Below, one piece after another: positions 17,307 to 26,710 of a DNA stretch of 64,000 nt. The DNA is from Halorussus gelatinilyticus (GTDB taxonomy: Archaea > Halobacteriota > Halobacteria > Halobacteriales > Haladaptataceae): positions 1,674,001-1,738,000 of the forward strand of contig NZ_CP096658.1 in the NCBI RefSeq assembly GCF_023238445.1, in the 5' to 3' direction. Position 1 is the stretch's first letter, and the number at the start of each line of letters is the position of its first letter. Under the pieces are notes generated by a model. It saw nothing but the letters and a program-made list of their open reading frames with translations, ran no database searches and had not been told where the DNA came from. Made by a program: the position numbers and the translations under genes.

Positions 17307-19259
17307 ATGGTCGATGGCACTCCCGACGAGCGCGAGTGGGTGGACCCGCCCGAGTCGTTCGTCGCACAGGCGAACGTGACGGCGGCCGACCGCGACGCGT
17401 TTCGGGCCGCGGGGTGGCCCGAGTGCTGGCGGCGGGCCGCGGACCTGCTGGAGTGGGACCGCGGGTTCGACGCGGTGCTGGACGGCGGCGCGAGCGCCGG
17501 GACCGACGACGAAGGCTCGATTCGCTGGTTCCCCGGCGGGCGACTCAACGCCGCGCACAACTGCGTTGACCGCCACGTCGAAGCGGGCCGGGGCGACGAG
17601 ACGGCGGTCGCGTGGGAGGGGAAACTCGGCGAGACGCGGACCTACACCTACCGGGAGTTGCACGACGAGGTGAACGCCTTCGCGGCCGCGCTCCGCGAGT
17701 TGGGCGTCGGCGAGGGCGACGTGGTGACGCTCTACCTGCCGATGATTCCGGAGTTGCCGGTCGCGATGCTGGCCTGCGCGCGCATCGGCGCTCCGCACTC
17801 GGTCGTCTTCGCCGGCTTCTCGGCGGACGCGCTGGCGACGCGACTCTCGGGCGCGGAGTCGGAGTTCCTCGTGACCTGCGACGGCTACTACCGGCGCGGG
17901 GCCGCGCTGGACCTCAAACGCCGCGCGGACAACGCCTGCGTCTCGGTCTCCCACTCCGTCGAGCAGGTCGTGGTCAACAGGCTGGACGACGGCCGACCGG
18001 CGGGCGACTGCCACGCCTACGCCGACCTCGTGGACGACCACGCCGGGGCGACGGTCGAACCGGTCGCCCGCGAGAGCGACGACCTGCTATTTCTCATCTA
18101 CACCTCCGGAACGACCGGCGAACCGACGCTGGTCCGCCACACGACCGGGGGCTACCTGACCCACGTCGCGTGGACCAGCCACGCGGTCCTCGACTTGGGT
18201 CCCGACGACACCCACTGGTGTTCCGCGGACGTGGGCTGGATCACCGGACACTCCTACGCGGTGTACGGGCCGCTCGCGCTCGGTGCGACGACGGTGCTGT
18301 ACGAGGGGACGCCCGACCACCCCGAGACCGACCGGCTCTGGGAGATAATCGAGCGCAACGACGTAGACGTGTTCTACACTGCGCCGACCTCGATTCGGGC
18401 GTTCATGAAGTGGGGCGAGGAGCATCCCGCGCGCCACGACCTGTCGAGCCTGCGCCTGCTCGGGAGCGTCGGCGAACCGATAGACGAGACCGCGTGGCAC
18501 TGGTACCGCGACCACGTCGGCGACGGCGACTGTCCGGTCGTGGACACGTGGTGGCAGACCGAGACCGGCGGCATCGTCCTCTCGACGCTCCCCGGTGCCG
18601 ACCGGATGCGTCCCGGCGCTGTCGGCAAGAGCCTCCCCGGCGTCGAGACCGCCGTCGTGGACGAGACCGGCCGCCACGCCGACGACGGCGAGGCGGGCCA
18701 ACTCGTCGTCACCCGCCCGTGGCCGGGGATGGCTCGGTCGCTCTGCGAGGAATCGGGGTGGGGCGCGCGCCGGACCCGCCGCGTCGACGGCGAGTGGCAG
18801 TACGCCACCGGCGACAACGCGGTCCGCGACGCCGACGGCTACCTCCACCTGCTCGGGCGGGCCGACGACGTGGTGAAGGTCTCCGACCGGCGACTCAGCA
18901 CCGCCGAAATCGAGTCGGCCATCGTCGGCGTCGAGGGCGTCGCGGAGGCCGCGGTCGTCGTCGGCGCGGACGACGAGGCGGCCCACCGCTCGGAGATTCA
19001 CGCCTTCGTCAGCCCAGAGTCGAACGTCGCGGGCGACGACGCGCTCCGCGAGCGCGTCGGCCGAGCGGTCGAGGAGGCCATCGGCTCCATCGCGGTCCCC
19101 GACGTGGTGACGTTCGCGCCCTCGCTCCCGAAGACGCGCTCGGGCAAGGTCGTCCGGCGGTATCTGGCGGCCATCGCCAACGGCGAGGAGTTGGGCGACA
19201 CGTCGGCGCTCCGGAACCCGGAGGTCGTCGGGGAACTGGAGTCGCTGTTGGACAGATGA
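17307..19259 (+). CDS. acetyl-CoA synthetase-like AMP-forming acyl-CoA ligase, divergent copy
   Basis: A 650-residue ANL-superfamily enzyme of the Acs class, which makes acetyl-CoA from acetate, ATP and CoA. The P-loop is TSGTTGEPTL (about 265), where the usual PKG is PTL. The acetate-pocket tryptophan is kept in DTWWQTETGG (about 414). The catalytic lysine is in TRSGKVV (about 614). The hinge region reads VSDRRLST where Acs normally has VSGHRLGT. These changes suggest altered substrate use or kinetics. The intact paralogue is at 21733, with a Bat-type regulator between them. Confidence 0.85.
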   Translation: MVDGTPDEREWVDPPESFVAQANVTAADRDAFRAAGWPECWRRAADLLEWDRGFDAVLDGGASAGTDDEGSIRWFPGGRLNAAHNCVDRHVEAGRGDETAVAWEGKLGETRTYTYRELHDEVNAFAAALRELGVGEGDVVTLYLPMIPELPVAMLACARIGAPHSVVFAGFSADALATRLSGAESEFLVTCDGYYRRGAALDLKRRADNACVSVSHSVEQVVVNRLDDGRPAGDCHAYADLVDDHAGATVEPVARESDDLLFLIYTSGTTGEPTLVRHTTGGYLTHVAWTSHAVLDLGPDDTHWCSADVGWITGHSYAVYGPLALGATTVLYEGTPDHPETDRLWEIIERNDVDVFYTAPTSIRAFMKWGEEHPARHDLSSLRLLGSVGEPIDETAWHWYRDHVGDGDCPVVDTWWQTETGGIVLSTLPGADRMRPGAVGKSLPGVETAVVDETGRHADDGEAGQLVVTRPWPGMARSLCEESGWGARRTRRVDGEWQYATGDNAVRDADGYLHLLGRADDVVKVSDRRLSTAEIESAIVGVEGVAEAAVVVGADDEAAHRSEIHAFVSPESNVAGDDALRERVGRAVEEAIGSIAVPDVVTFAPSLPKTRSGKVVRRYLAAIANGEELGDTSALRNPEVVGELESLLDR

Positions 19260-19332
19260 GTTTCGGATTTCCGTAGAAGGGCGAAATCTCTCGACACGGC
19301 TGGTTGACGGAAAGGTATAGATTTGTCTAATG

Positions 19333-19355
19333 TTTCTCTGTGTATCTCAGAGAAA
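19333..19355. promoter_or_regulatory. AT-rich inverted repeat between acs-like gene and bat-like regulator
   Basis: TTTCTCTG at 19333-19340 pairs exactly with CAGAGAAA at 19348-19355 across a 7-base loop, within an AT-rich patch (about 19315-19370) that stands out from its GC-rich surroundings. It lies 74 bases after the acs-like stop and may be a terminator or a regulator-binding site. Apart from this and the repeat at 19451, the 437-base gap shows no gene. Confidence 0.4.
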
Positions 19356-19450
19356 TAACAACCAACCTATTCGGGGGTCTTCACGCCGGAGGCGAACGCC
19401 GGAACCGCGACCGCACCGGACTCCGCGAGCGCCACCGCAACCGTACAGCG

Positions 19451-19502
19451 GACTATCGCCGACTCCGAGGAGTCTACCGCTCCGCACCACGCTGCGACCG
19501 CG
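19451..19502 (+). repeat. dispersed intergenic repeat, copy B
   Basis: The copy reads GACTATCGCCGAC, then TCCGA, then GGAGTCTACCGC, and continues with CTGCGACCGCG. It matches copy A (3951-3994, minus strand) almost base for base in the first half. Confidence 0.45.
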
Positions 19503-19696
19503 AACGAGCGGTGGCTTTCGAGGCGGTCTGCTCGGCGTTTTCGGCGGTCGGTCCGTGAGCGAATTTACGACGAGGTCCGGTTCGTGCAGTCGTCCTCCCT
19601 CCCGTTCCGGCTCACCACGAACGGACGAAAGCCACTCTTCCGACCATCGCTCTCACGGAAGCTTTATTCGTTCTCTTTCAGAAAGGCGAAGCAGAG

Positions 19697-21553
19697 ATGG
19701 CCGTCGAATCGCGTACCGACTACCTCACCACCGCCGAGTTCCGGCGCTTCCGGCGTCGGGCCGAGACCTACCGCGAGGACCTCGTGGTCGCGCTCGCCGG
19801 GCGCGTCGGCCTCCGGGCGTCCGAAACCACGCGCATCTGTCCCGCCGACCTGCGCGAGTTCGAGCGCGGCGGCGCGGTCCACTACCTCCTGACGGTCCCC
19901 GAGGGCGGCGCGACCGAGAGCGGAGACGGTGCCGCGGGCGAGACCGGTTCCGCGACCCGCGACGCCTACGTTCCGCCGCCGGTCGCCCACGATTTGCGGA
20001 AGTTCGCCAACGCCAACGACGTGGCGCGCCGGGACCCCGTGGTGGACGTGTCGCCCCGGCGCGTCCAGATGCTCGTCGGCGAGGTGGCCGACCGGACCGC
20101 CGACCTGCGCGACGTGACCTGCCGGGACCTCCGCCAGCACTTCGCGTGGCGACTGCTGGCCGAGGAGGGCGTCGCGCCCCGCGTCGTCAAGTCGGTCGGC
20201 GGGTGGGCTAGCCTCCAGAGCCTCGCGCCGTACCTCGACGACCCGACCACCGCGGAGGTCGTGGACGCCTTCGCCGACGGGCCGGAAGGACGGAATCGGT
20301 CGGCGAGAGGGCGTCCCGGCCGGTCGTCCCGTACGCACCCCGGCCAATCGGTCCCCGAGCGTCGGCCGACCGCCGGGCGCGGCGGCGCGACCGACTCCCG
20401 GAGCGACGACCTGCTGTCGTGCGCCGGGGCGCTCGGCGAGGCGCTCGCGGACGCCTCGACCGCCGAGGAAGTCGAGCGCGTCGTCTGCGACCGCCTCGCC
20501 GACCGGTTTCGAGGGGTCTGGGTCTGCGACGCGCAGGGTGAAGTCCGGACGAGCGCCGCGCCGGAGGGGACCGACGGCGTGCCCGCCGACGCGCTGGACG
20601 GGGCAGACCTGCCGGACGACGGCGCGACCGACGACGCGAGGGTCCTCGACGCGCTCCCCGCGGACGCCCGCCCTGCGGACGGCTCGCTGGCGGGACGCTC
20701 GCTCGCGGTCGCACCCCTGCAATCGAGCGAGACCGTCCACGGTCTGCTCTGCGTCGCCCGCGACTCGTTCGCGGCGGCCGACCGGACCTTCCTCGCGGAC
20801 GCCGGACGGCGGGCCGGCCGGACCGTCACGGCCATCGCGCGCAAGCAGTTGTTACTGGCCGACACGGGCGTCGAACTCTCGCTCCGGACGACCGACCGAG
20901 GCGTCTTCCTCGTGGCCGCCTCCGCGGACCTCGGCTGTCGCTTCGAACTCGAAGGCGTCGTCCCGGTCGAGGACTCGCTGCTCTACTTCGTCACGGCGAG
21001 CGGTGCCGCGGTCGGCGACGTGCTGGAGCGCGTCTCGGACGCCGAGTCGGTGGACGACGCCCGACTCATCCGGGACTACGGCGACGGCGCGCTCTTCGAG
21101 TTCGCCGTCTCGGGCGCGTCGGTCGCGTCGGTGCTGGTCGAGCGCGGCGGGACGGTCCGCGAGCTGTCGGCCGCGGACGGCGAGGCCGACGTGACGGGGG
21201 TCTTCTCGCAGCGCGTGGACGTGCGCCGCGTCGTGGAGGCCGTCGAGGAGGCGTTCCCCGACACGGACCTGCGCTCGAAGCGCGACGTCGAAGAGCCGGT
21301 CCGGAGCGCCGCCACGGTCCGCCAGACCGTCCACGACCGCATCACCGAGCGCCAGCGGACCGTCCTCCGGGCGGCCTACCTCGCGGGCTACTTCGAGTGG
21401 CCCCGCGGGAGCACCGCCGAGGAGTTGGCGGCGTCGATGGACGTCTCGTCGCCGACGCTCCACAACCACCTCCGGAAGGCCCAGCAGAAGGTCTTCGACG
21501 CGGTGTTCGACGACCCCGACCCGTCCGCGACCGACGAGTTCGACCCGACCTGA
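19697..21553 (+). CDS. Bat-type transcriptional regulator with integrase-like N-terminus
   Basis: A 618-residue multidomain protein. Residues 1-185 resemble the tyrosine-recombinase catalytic core: LRASE (Arg near 41), RDLRQHF (second Arg), then GGWAS and the Tyr in PYLD near 178. The usual HxxR histidine is Arg. A Gly/Ser/Arg linker follows, then a GAF-like region (about 235-385), a bacterio-opsin-activator domain (about 390-540) and a C-terminal HTH_10 with STAEELAASMDVSSPTLHNH. HTH_10 proteins activate haloarchaeal genes; lying between two acs genes, this one probably controls acetate use. Strand breakage by the N-terminus is doubtful. Confidence 0.85.
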   Translation: MAVESRTDYLTTAEFRRFRRRAETYREDLVVALAGRVGLRASETTRICPADLREFERGGAVHYLLTVPEGGATESGDGAAGETGSATRDAYVPPPVAHDLRKFANANDVARRDPVVDVSPRRVQMLVGEVADRTADLRDVTCRDLRQHFAWRLLAEEGVAPRVVKSVGGWASLQSLAPYLDDPTTAEVVDAFADGPEGRNRSARGRPGRSSRTHPGQSVPERRPTAGRGGATDSRSDDLLSCAGALGEALADASTAEEVERVVCDRLADRFRGVWVCDAQGEVRTSAAPEGTDGVPADALDGADLPDDGATDDARVLDALPADARPADGSLAGRSLAVAPLQSSETVHGLLCVARDSFAAADRTFLADAGRRAGRTVTAIARKQLLLADTGVELSLRTTDRGVFLVAASADLGCRFELEGVVPVEDSLLYFVTASGAAVGDVLERVSDAESVDDARLIRDYGDGALFEFAVSGASVASVLVERGGTVRELSAADGEADVTGVFSQRVDVRRVVEAVEEAFPDTDLRSKRDVEEPVRSAATVRQTVHDRITERQRTVLRAAYLAGYFEWPRGSTAEELAASMDVSSPTLHNHLRKAQQKVFDAVFDDPDPSATDEFDPT

Positions 21554-21698
21554 CGCGACTACCGACACTAATTGCTTAACCTCGGCCGGGGGCGCGCTTC
21601 AGTGAACCAGTGAAAACCGTGACATTAAACGTCCTAATACACACTTACGACGGCTATACGTCGCGTAATCGGGCGCTTGAGATAGTTAGTTCCACGAC

Positions 21699-21704
21699 TT
21701 ATAT
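21699..21704 (+). promoter_or_regulatory. TATA box of acs
   Basis: TTATAT lies 29-34 bases before the ATG at 21733. The 180 bases upstream of the gene are AT-richer than the surroundings and include two neighbouring CAGTGAA motifs at about 21600-21612, a possible regulator site. Confidence 0.55.
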
Positions 21705-21732
21705 GGCCGTACTGGGGTTGTGAACACGGCCC

Positions 21733-23721
21733 ATGCCGGAGAAACAAGACGTCGAACTCGAAGCCAGACTCGAAGACCGACAGCGTTTCGAACCGCCCGA
21801 GTCGTTCGTCGAACAGGCGAACGTCTCGGACGCGTCCGTCTACGAGCGGTTCGAAGAGGACTGGCCCGAGTGCTGGGAGGAGGCGGCGGACCTCCTCGAT
21901 TGGGACGAATCGTACGACGAGGTGCTGGACGACTCGAACCCGCCGTTCTACGAGTGGTTCACCGGGGGCGAACTCAACGCTTCGGCGAACTGCCTCGACC
22001 GGCATCTGGACGAGCGCGGCGACGAGGCCGCAATCGAGTGGGTCGGCGAACCCACCGACGAGGACAACCGGACCTACACCTACGAGGAACTCCACCGCGA
22101 GGTCAACGAGTTCGCGGCCGCGCTGGAGGAGATGGGCGTCGGCGAGGACGACGTGGTAACGATGTACATGCCGATGGTACCGGAGCTACCCATCGCCATG
22201 CTGGCCTGCGCGCGCATCGGCGCGCCCCACTCGGTCGTCTTCGCCGGCTTCTCGGCGGACGCGCTGGCGACGCGCATGAACGCGGCCGACTCCGAGTACC
22301 TCGTGACGTGCGACGGCTACTACCGGCGCGGCGACCCGCTCGAACACAAGGCGAAGGCCGACGAGGGCCTGGCTGGCGTCGAACACGAGGTCAGCGACGT
22401 GGTGGTCGTGGACCGTCTCGGCGACGACTACGACCACCCGATGGGCGAGAGCCACAGCGCCTACGCCGACCTCGTGGACGCGCAGGCGGGCGCGGAAGTC
22501 GAACCGGTCTCGCGCGACGCCGAGGACATGCTGTTCCTGATGTACACCTCGGGGACCACGGGCGAGCCGAAGGGCGTCAAGCACACGACCGGAGGCTACC
22601 TCGCGTGGACCGCGTGGACCTCCCGAGCGGTGTTGGACGTCAAGCCCGAGGACACCTACTTCTGCTCGGCGGACATCGGCTGGATTACCGGCCACTCCTA
22701 CATCGTCTACGGGCCGCTCGCGCTCGGCACGACGACGATGATGTACGAGGGTACTCCGGATTACCCCGAGAAAGACCGCCTCTGGGACATCGTGGAGAAC
22801 TACGAGGCCGACCAGCTCTACACCGCGCCGACCGCGATTCGGGCGTTCATGAAGTGGGGTAGCCAGTACCCCGAGCAGCACGACCTGTCGAGCCTTCGTC
22901 TGCTCGGGACGGTCGGCGAGCCTATCAACCCGAAGGCGTGGAAGTGGTACTACAAGCACGTCGGCGACGAGTCCTGCCCCATCATCGACACGTGGTGGCA
23001 GACCGAGACCGGCGGGATGATGGTCACGACCCTGCCCGGCGTGAAGGACATGAAGCCCGGAAGCGCCGGGCCGCCCCTGCCGGGCGTGGACGCGCAGGTC
23101 GTGAACGCCGACGGCGACGAGGTCGCCCCCGGCGAGGCGGGCTATCTGACCGTCCAGAAGCCGTGGCCGGGGATGCTCCGGACGCTGTACCAGAACGACG
23201 AGCGCTACATCGAGGAGTACTGGGCGGAGTACTCCGACACTCAATCCGACGACCCCGACGACTGGGTGTACTTCCCCGAAGACGGCGCGAAGATAGACGA
23301 CGACGGCTACGTCACCGTCCTCGGGCGCGTGGACGACGTGATAAACGTCTCCGGGCATCGCCTCGGAACGATGGAGATCGAGAGCGCAATCGTCGGCGTC
23401 GAGGGCGTCGCGGAGGCCGCCGTGGTCGGCGGCGACCACGACGTGAAGGGCGAGGCGGTCTACGCCTACGTCATCACCGAAGACGGCTACGAGGAAGACG
23501 ACGCGATGCGCCAGCGCATCGTCGAGGGCGTCGAGGACGCCATCGGTCCCATCGCCCGGCCCGAACAGGTCGTCTTCACGCCAGAACTCCCGAAGACGCG
23601 CTCGGGCAAGATCATGCGACGCCTGCTCGAAGACGTCGCCAACGGCGAAGACCTCGGTGACACCTCGACGCTCCGGAACCCCGAGGTCGTCAGCGAAATC
23701 GCGGCGAAGGTAGACGAGTAG
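21733..23721 (+). CDS. acs: acetate-CoA ligase (acetyl-CoA synthetase)
   Basis: A 662-residue Acs with all class motifs: P-loop TSGTTGEPKGVKHTTGG (about 270), WWQTETGG (about 420) with the Trp that limits the pocket to short acids, hinge GRVDDVINVSGHRLGTMEIE, and catalytic Lys in TRSGKIMRR (about 624). It activates acetate to acetyl-CoA with release of AMP and pyrophosphate in the cytosol. The downstream DUF4212/symporter pair probably imports the acetate. The strong TATA box suggests regulated, high expression. Confidence 0.95.
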   Translation: MPEKQDVELEARLEDRQRFEPPESFVEQANVSDASVYERFEEDWPECWEEAADLLDWDESYDEVLDDSNPPFYEWFTGGELNASANCLDRHLDERGDEAAIEWVGEPTDEDNRTYTYEELHREVNEFAAALEEMGVGEDDVVTMYMPMVPELPIAMLACARIGAPHSVVFAGFSADALATRMNAADSEYLVTCDGYYRRGDPLEHKAKADEGLAGVEHEVSDVVVVDRLGDDYDHPMGESHSAYADLVDAQAGAEVEPVSRDAEDMLFLMYTSGTTGEPKGVKHTTGGYLAWTAWTSRAVLDVKPEDTYFCSADIGWITGHSYIVYGPLALGTTTMMYEGTPDYPEKDRLWDIVENYEADQLYTAPTAIRAFMKWGSQYPEQHDLSSLRLLGTVGEPINPKAWKWYYKHVGDESCPIIDTWWQTETGGMMVTTLPGVKDMKPGSAGPPLPGVDAQVVNADGDEVAPGEAGYLTVQKPWPGMLRTLYQNDERYIEEYWAEYSDTQSDDPDDWVYFPEDGAKIDDDGYVTVLGRVDDVINVSGHRLGTMEIESAIVGVEGVAEAAVVGGDHDVKGEAVYAYVITEDGYEEDDAMRQRIVEGVEDAIGPIARPEQVVFTPELPKTRSGKIMRRLLEDVANGEDLGDTSTLRNPEVVSEIAAKVDE

Positions 23722-23828
23722 GCGCTCTTCCATCCTTCGACGCCGGAAACCGGTTCCGGACGACTCGAAGACGACGCCGAACGACCACCGACGAACGACG
23801 TGCCAGAGAACATCACGCGAAACGAACC

Positions 23829-24335
23829 ATGTCAGATAATCACACACGACAGCCAGAGACCGACTCACGAACGGACGAATCGACTCCGAACGTCGAGACC
23901 GACGGCGGTGAGCCCGAACCGGGCGAACCTCGTCGGGGAGCGGAGCGGACCGACGGCGGCGTCGCCACCGGGAGCCGACACGCCGACACCGACTACCTCG
24001 ACGCGCAGGTCAACATCTTCAAACCCTCGACGCCGTTCATGCGCGACCACCTCCGCATCGTCTGGGCGATGTTCGCGGCGTGGGCCGTCTTCGTCTTCGG
24101 CCCCGTGACGGCGACGTACCTCGCCACCGACTTCATGACGAGTACGACGGTGCTGAGCTTCCCGCTCCACTACCTGCTGACCGCCGTCGGCGCGCCGTCC
24201 GGCGCACTCCTGCTTTCGTTCGTCTACGCCCGAAAGCGCGACCAGTTGGACGAGAAGTACGGCATCGACCACTCCGCGGGGGCGACGACCGGTGACGGCG
24301 AGGCGGCCGCGACCGACGGAGGGTCCGACCGATGA
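23829..24335 (+). CDS. DUF4212 protein, small subunit of sodium/substrate symporter
   Basis: A 168-residue protein. An acidic N-terminus of about 55 residues precedes the DUF4212 core, with two membrane helices (about 73-95 and 105-130) and the conserved tail FVYARKRDQLDEKYGI. DUF4212 proteins are encoded directly before VC_2705-type sodium:solute symporters and are thought to be their small subunit. Here the stop overlaps the symporter start by 4 bases, which is strong evidence for translational coupling. Confidence 0.88.
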   Translation: MSDNHTRQPETDSRTDESTPNVETDGGEPEPGEPRRGAERTDGGVATGSRHADTDYLDAQVNIFKPSTPFMRDHLRIVWAMFAAWAVFVFGPVTATYLATDFMTSTTVLSFPLHYLLTAVGAPSGALLLSFVYARKRDQLDEKYGIDHSAGATTGDGEAAATDGGSDR

Positions 24336-26002
24336 CGTTCGCGCCCGTCCCCCTCGACCTCCTGCCGGACGCGCTGAACGCCTCGTTCAAACTCATCCCG
24401 GCCGTCATGGTCTCGGCGATGCTGTTGCTGTTCCTCGGCATCGGCTACGCCTTCCGCGTGGCCGACACCGAAGACCTCTGGGTCGCCGGACGCTCCATCG
24501 GGAACGTCGAGAACGGGATGGCCATCGGCGCGAACTGGATGTCCGCCGCGTCGTACCTCGGCATGGCGGCGCTCATCGCGCTGTCGGGCTACTACGGGCT
24601 GGCGTTCGTCGTCGGCTGGTCCACGGGTTACTTCATCCTGCTCATCTTCCTCGCGGCCCAGATGCGCCGGTTCGGGAAGTACACCGCGCCCGACTTCGTG
24701 GGCGACCGGTTCGACTCCGACACGGCGCGGGCCATCGCCGCGCTGACGACCATCCTCATCGGGTTCGTCTACTCCGTCGGGCAGGCCCGCGGGATGGGAC
24801 TGGTCGGCATCTACGTCTTCGGCGGCGACTACACCACGATGGTCGTCCTGATGATGGGCATCACGGTCGGCTATCTGGCGCTGTCGGGGATGCTCGGCGC
24901 GACCAAGAACATGGCCGTCCAGTACGTCATCCTCATCGTGGCGTTCCTCGCGGGACTCTACGCGGTCGGTTGGACGCAGGGCTACTCGACGTTCCTGCCG
25001 CAGGTCGAGTACGGCGCGCTCCTCAGCCAACTCAACAGGGAGTTCACCCAACCGTTCACGAACGGCGGGTTCTACCTCTGGGTCGCCACCGCGTTCTCGC
25101 TCATCGTCGGCACCTGCGGTCTCCCCCACGTTCTGGTTCGGTTCTACACGGTCGAGAGCGAGCGCACCGCGCGCTGGTCCACCGTGTGGGGTCTGTTCTT
25201 CATCTGCCTGCTCTACCTGAGCGCCCCGGCGTTCGCCGCGTTCGGCACCGACCTCTACGCGAACAAGGTCGGCGCGGTCTACGGTGCGAACGGCATGAGC
25301 GGCGCTGAAGGCGACGTCATCGTCGTGCTGGCCTCGCAACTGGCGAACCTGCCGACGTGGTTCGTCGGGTTGGTCGCGGCCGGCGGTATCGCCGCCGCAA
25401 TCGCGACGACCGCGGGCCTGTTCATCGCCGCGTCGTCGGCGGCCGCACACGACATCTACACGAACATCGTCAACGAGGACGCGACTCAGCGCCAGCAGCT
25501 CCTCATCGGTCGCGCGACCATCGTCGCGCTCGGTGCCATCGTGACCGTGACCGCGCTGAACCCGCCGGCGCTGGTCGGCGAACTGGTCGCGCTCGCGTTC
25601 TCGCTGGCCGGCCTCGTGCTGTTCCCGATGTTCTTCCTCGGTCTCTGGTGGGAGAACGCCAATCGGCCCGGTGCGCTCGCCGGGATGACGACGGGACTGC
25701 TCATCTGGACCGCCGCGGTGTTCAACGAACTCATCCTCGCCACCGACGCCGGGGCGGTCGTGCCGCTCTACGCCGACATCTTCCCCGCGGTCGGGGCCGC
25801 GCTCGCCGGGACGCCCATCGTCTTCGCGGTGACCATCGGCGTCTCGCTGGCGACCGACGAACCGCCCGAGCGCATCAAGCGCATCGTCCGGCAGTGTCAC
25901 AGTCCGGAACCGATGGGCCAACAGCAGAGCGCCGAGGACGTGGTTTCGACCGACGGCGGACAGGTCTCGACCGACGGCGGCCACGCACAGGAGGAGAACT
26001 GA
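24332..26002 (+). CDS. sodium:solute symporter, VC_2705 subfamily (probable acetate/carboxylate uptake)
   Basis: A 556-residue SSS-family transporter with about 13 membrane helices. Family features include ADTEDLWVAGRSIGNVENG after the first helix, NWMSAASYLGMAA, and GTCGLPHVLVRFYTV in the middle, typical of the ActP-like branch. The C-terminal tail is Ser/Asp/Gly-rich with a repeated STDGG motif. The neighbouring acs genes make acetate or a similar short carboxylate the likely substrate; this is inferred from context. Confidence 0.9.
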   Translation: MTFAPVPLDLLPDALNASFKLIPAVMVSAMLLLFLGIGYAFRVADTEDLWVAGRSIGNVENGMAIGANWMSAASYLGMAALIALSGYYGLAFVVGWSTGYFILLIFLAAQMRRFGKYTAPDFVGDRFDSDTARAIAALTTILIGFVYSVGQARGMGLVGIYVFGGDYTTMVVLMMGITVGYLALSGMLGATKNMAVQYVILIVAFLAGLYAVGWTQGYSTFLPQVEYGALLSQLNREFTQPFTNGGFYLWVATAFSLIVGTCGLPHVLVRFYTVESERTARWSTVWGLFFICLLYLSAPAFAAFGTDLYANKVGAVYGANGMSGAEGDVIVVLASQLANLPTWFVGLVAAGGIAAAIATTAGLFIAASSAAAHDIYTNIVNEDATQRQQLLIGRATIVALGAIVTVTALNPPALVGELVALAFSLAGLVLFPMFFLGLWWENANRPGALAGMTTGLLIWTAAVFNELILATDAGAVVPLYADIFPAVGAALAGTPIVFAVTIGVSLATDEPPERIKRIVRQCHSPEPMGQQQSAEDVVSTDGGQVSTDGGHAQEEN

Positions 26003-26003
26003 G

Positions 26004-26468
26004 ATGTACGAGTCGGTCCTGATTCCCACCGACGGGAGCGAGGCCGCGGAGTTGGCGGTCGAAGAGGCCCTCGACGTGGCCGAGAAGTTCGACGCCGACG
26101 TCCACACGCTCTACGTCGTGGACACCGACGCCGCGGAGGTGAGCCTCGGCACCGAGCAGGTCGAACGCATCCGGTCGGGCCGGTTCGGCGAGATGGACGA
26201 ACTCGAAGCCCGCGCCCGCGAGGCGACCGAGTTCGTCGCCGACCGCGGCCACGAGCGCGGCATCGACGTCGCGGAACACTTCCGCGGCGGGCGACCCCAC
26301 GACGTCATCGCCGACTTCGCCGAGGACCGCGACGTGGACCTGATAGCGATGGGGAGCCACGGACGGACCGGCATCCAGCGGATGCTGCTCGGCAGCGTCA
26401 CCGAGCGCGTGCTCCGCTCGACCCATCGGTCGGTGCTGGTCGTGGACGAACGGGAGGCCGAGTCGTGA
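26004..26468 (+). CDS. universal stress protein (UspA family)
   Basis: A 154-residue single Usp domain. It opens with YESVLIPTDGSEAAE and has the nucleotide-binding pattern GSHGRTGIQRMLLGS near the C-terminus, so it belongs to the ATP-binding type. It begins one base after the symporter stop and overlaps the next gene by 4 bases. Usp proteins often follow transporter genes in haloarchaea and may modulate the transporter; this is an inference. Confidence 0.92.
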   Translation: MYESVLIPTDGSEAAELAVEEALDVAEKFDADVHTLYVVDTDAAEVSLGTEQVERIRSGRFGEMDELEARAREATEFVADRGHERGIDVAEHFRGGRPHDVIADFAEDRDVDLIAMGSHGRTGIQRMLLGSVTERVLRSTHRSVLVVDEREAES

Positions 26469-26710
26469 CGGCGGGTCGCGTCGGAACCGTCGCGGCGACG
26501 GTCCGCGAGAACGTCCGGGACCACGTCCGCGAGCATCGCTCGGGGATGGTCACCGACTTCATGTTCGCCGTCGTGTGGGTCGCGGCGGTGTCCGTGCTGT
26601 TCGACGCGTTACAGGGGCCTCGCTGGGCCTACCACCTCGCGCTGGCCTGCGGCGTCGTCGCGTACTTCGGCTTCTTCGCCTCGCTGGAGTTGGCGAAGGA
26701 GTCGGCGTGA
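26465..26710 (+). CDS. small membrane protein at the end of the acetate operon
   Basis: An 81-residue protein starting at a GTG that overlaps the usp stop by 4 bases. A basic N-terminus (VRENVRDHVREHRSG) precedes two membrane helices (about residues 28-45 and 55-75). Similar small proteins follow usp/symporter genes in other haloarchaea. Function is unknown; association with the transporter is possible. Confidence 0.72.
   Translation: MTAGRVGTVAATVRENVRDHVREHRSGMVTDFMFAVVWVAAVSVLFDALQGPRWAYHLALACGVVAYFGFFASLELAKESA

Noticed and set aside
24224-26107. A 627-codon minus-strand frame inside the symporter gene
   Set aside because: The plus strand encodes a clear sodium:solute symporter; the antisense frame is His/Asp/Arg-rich without structure.
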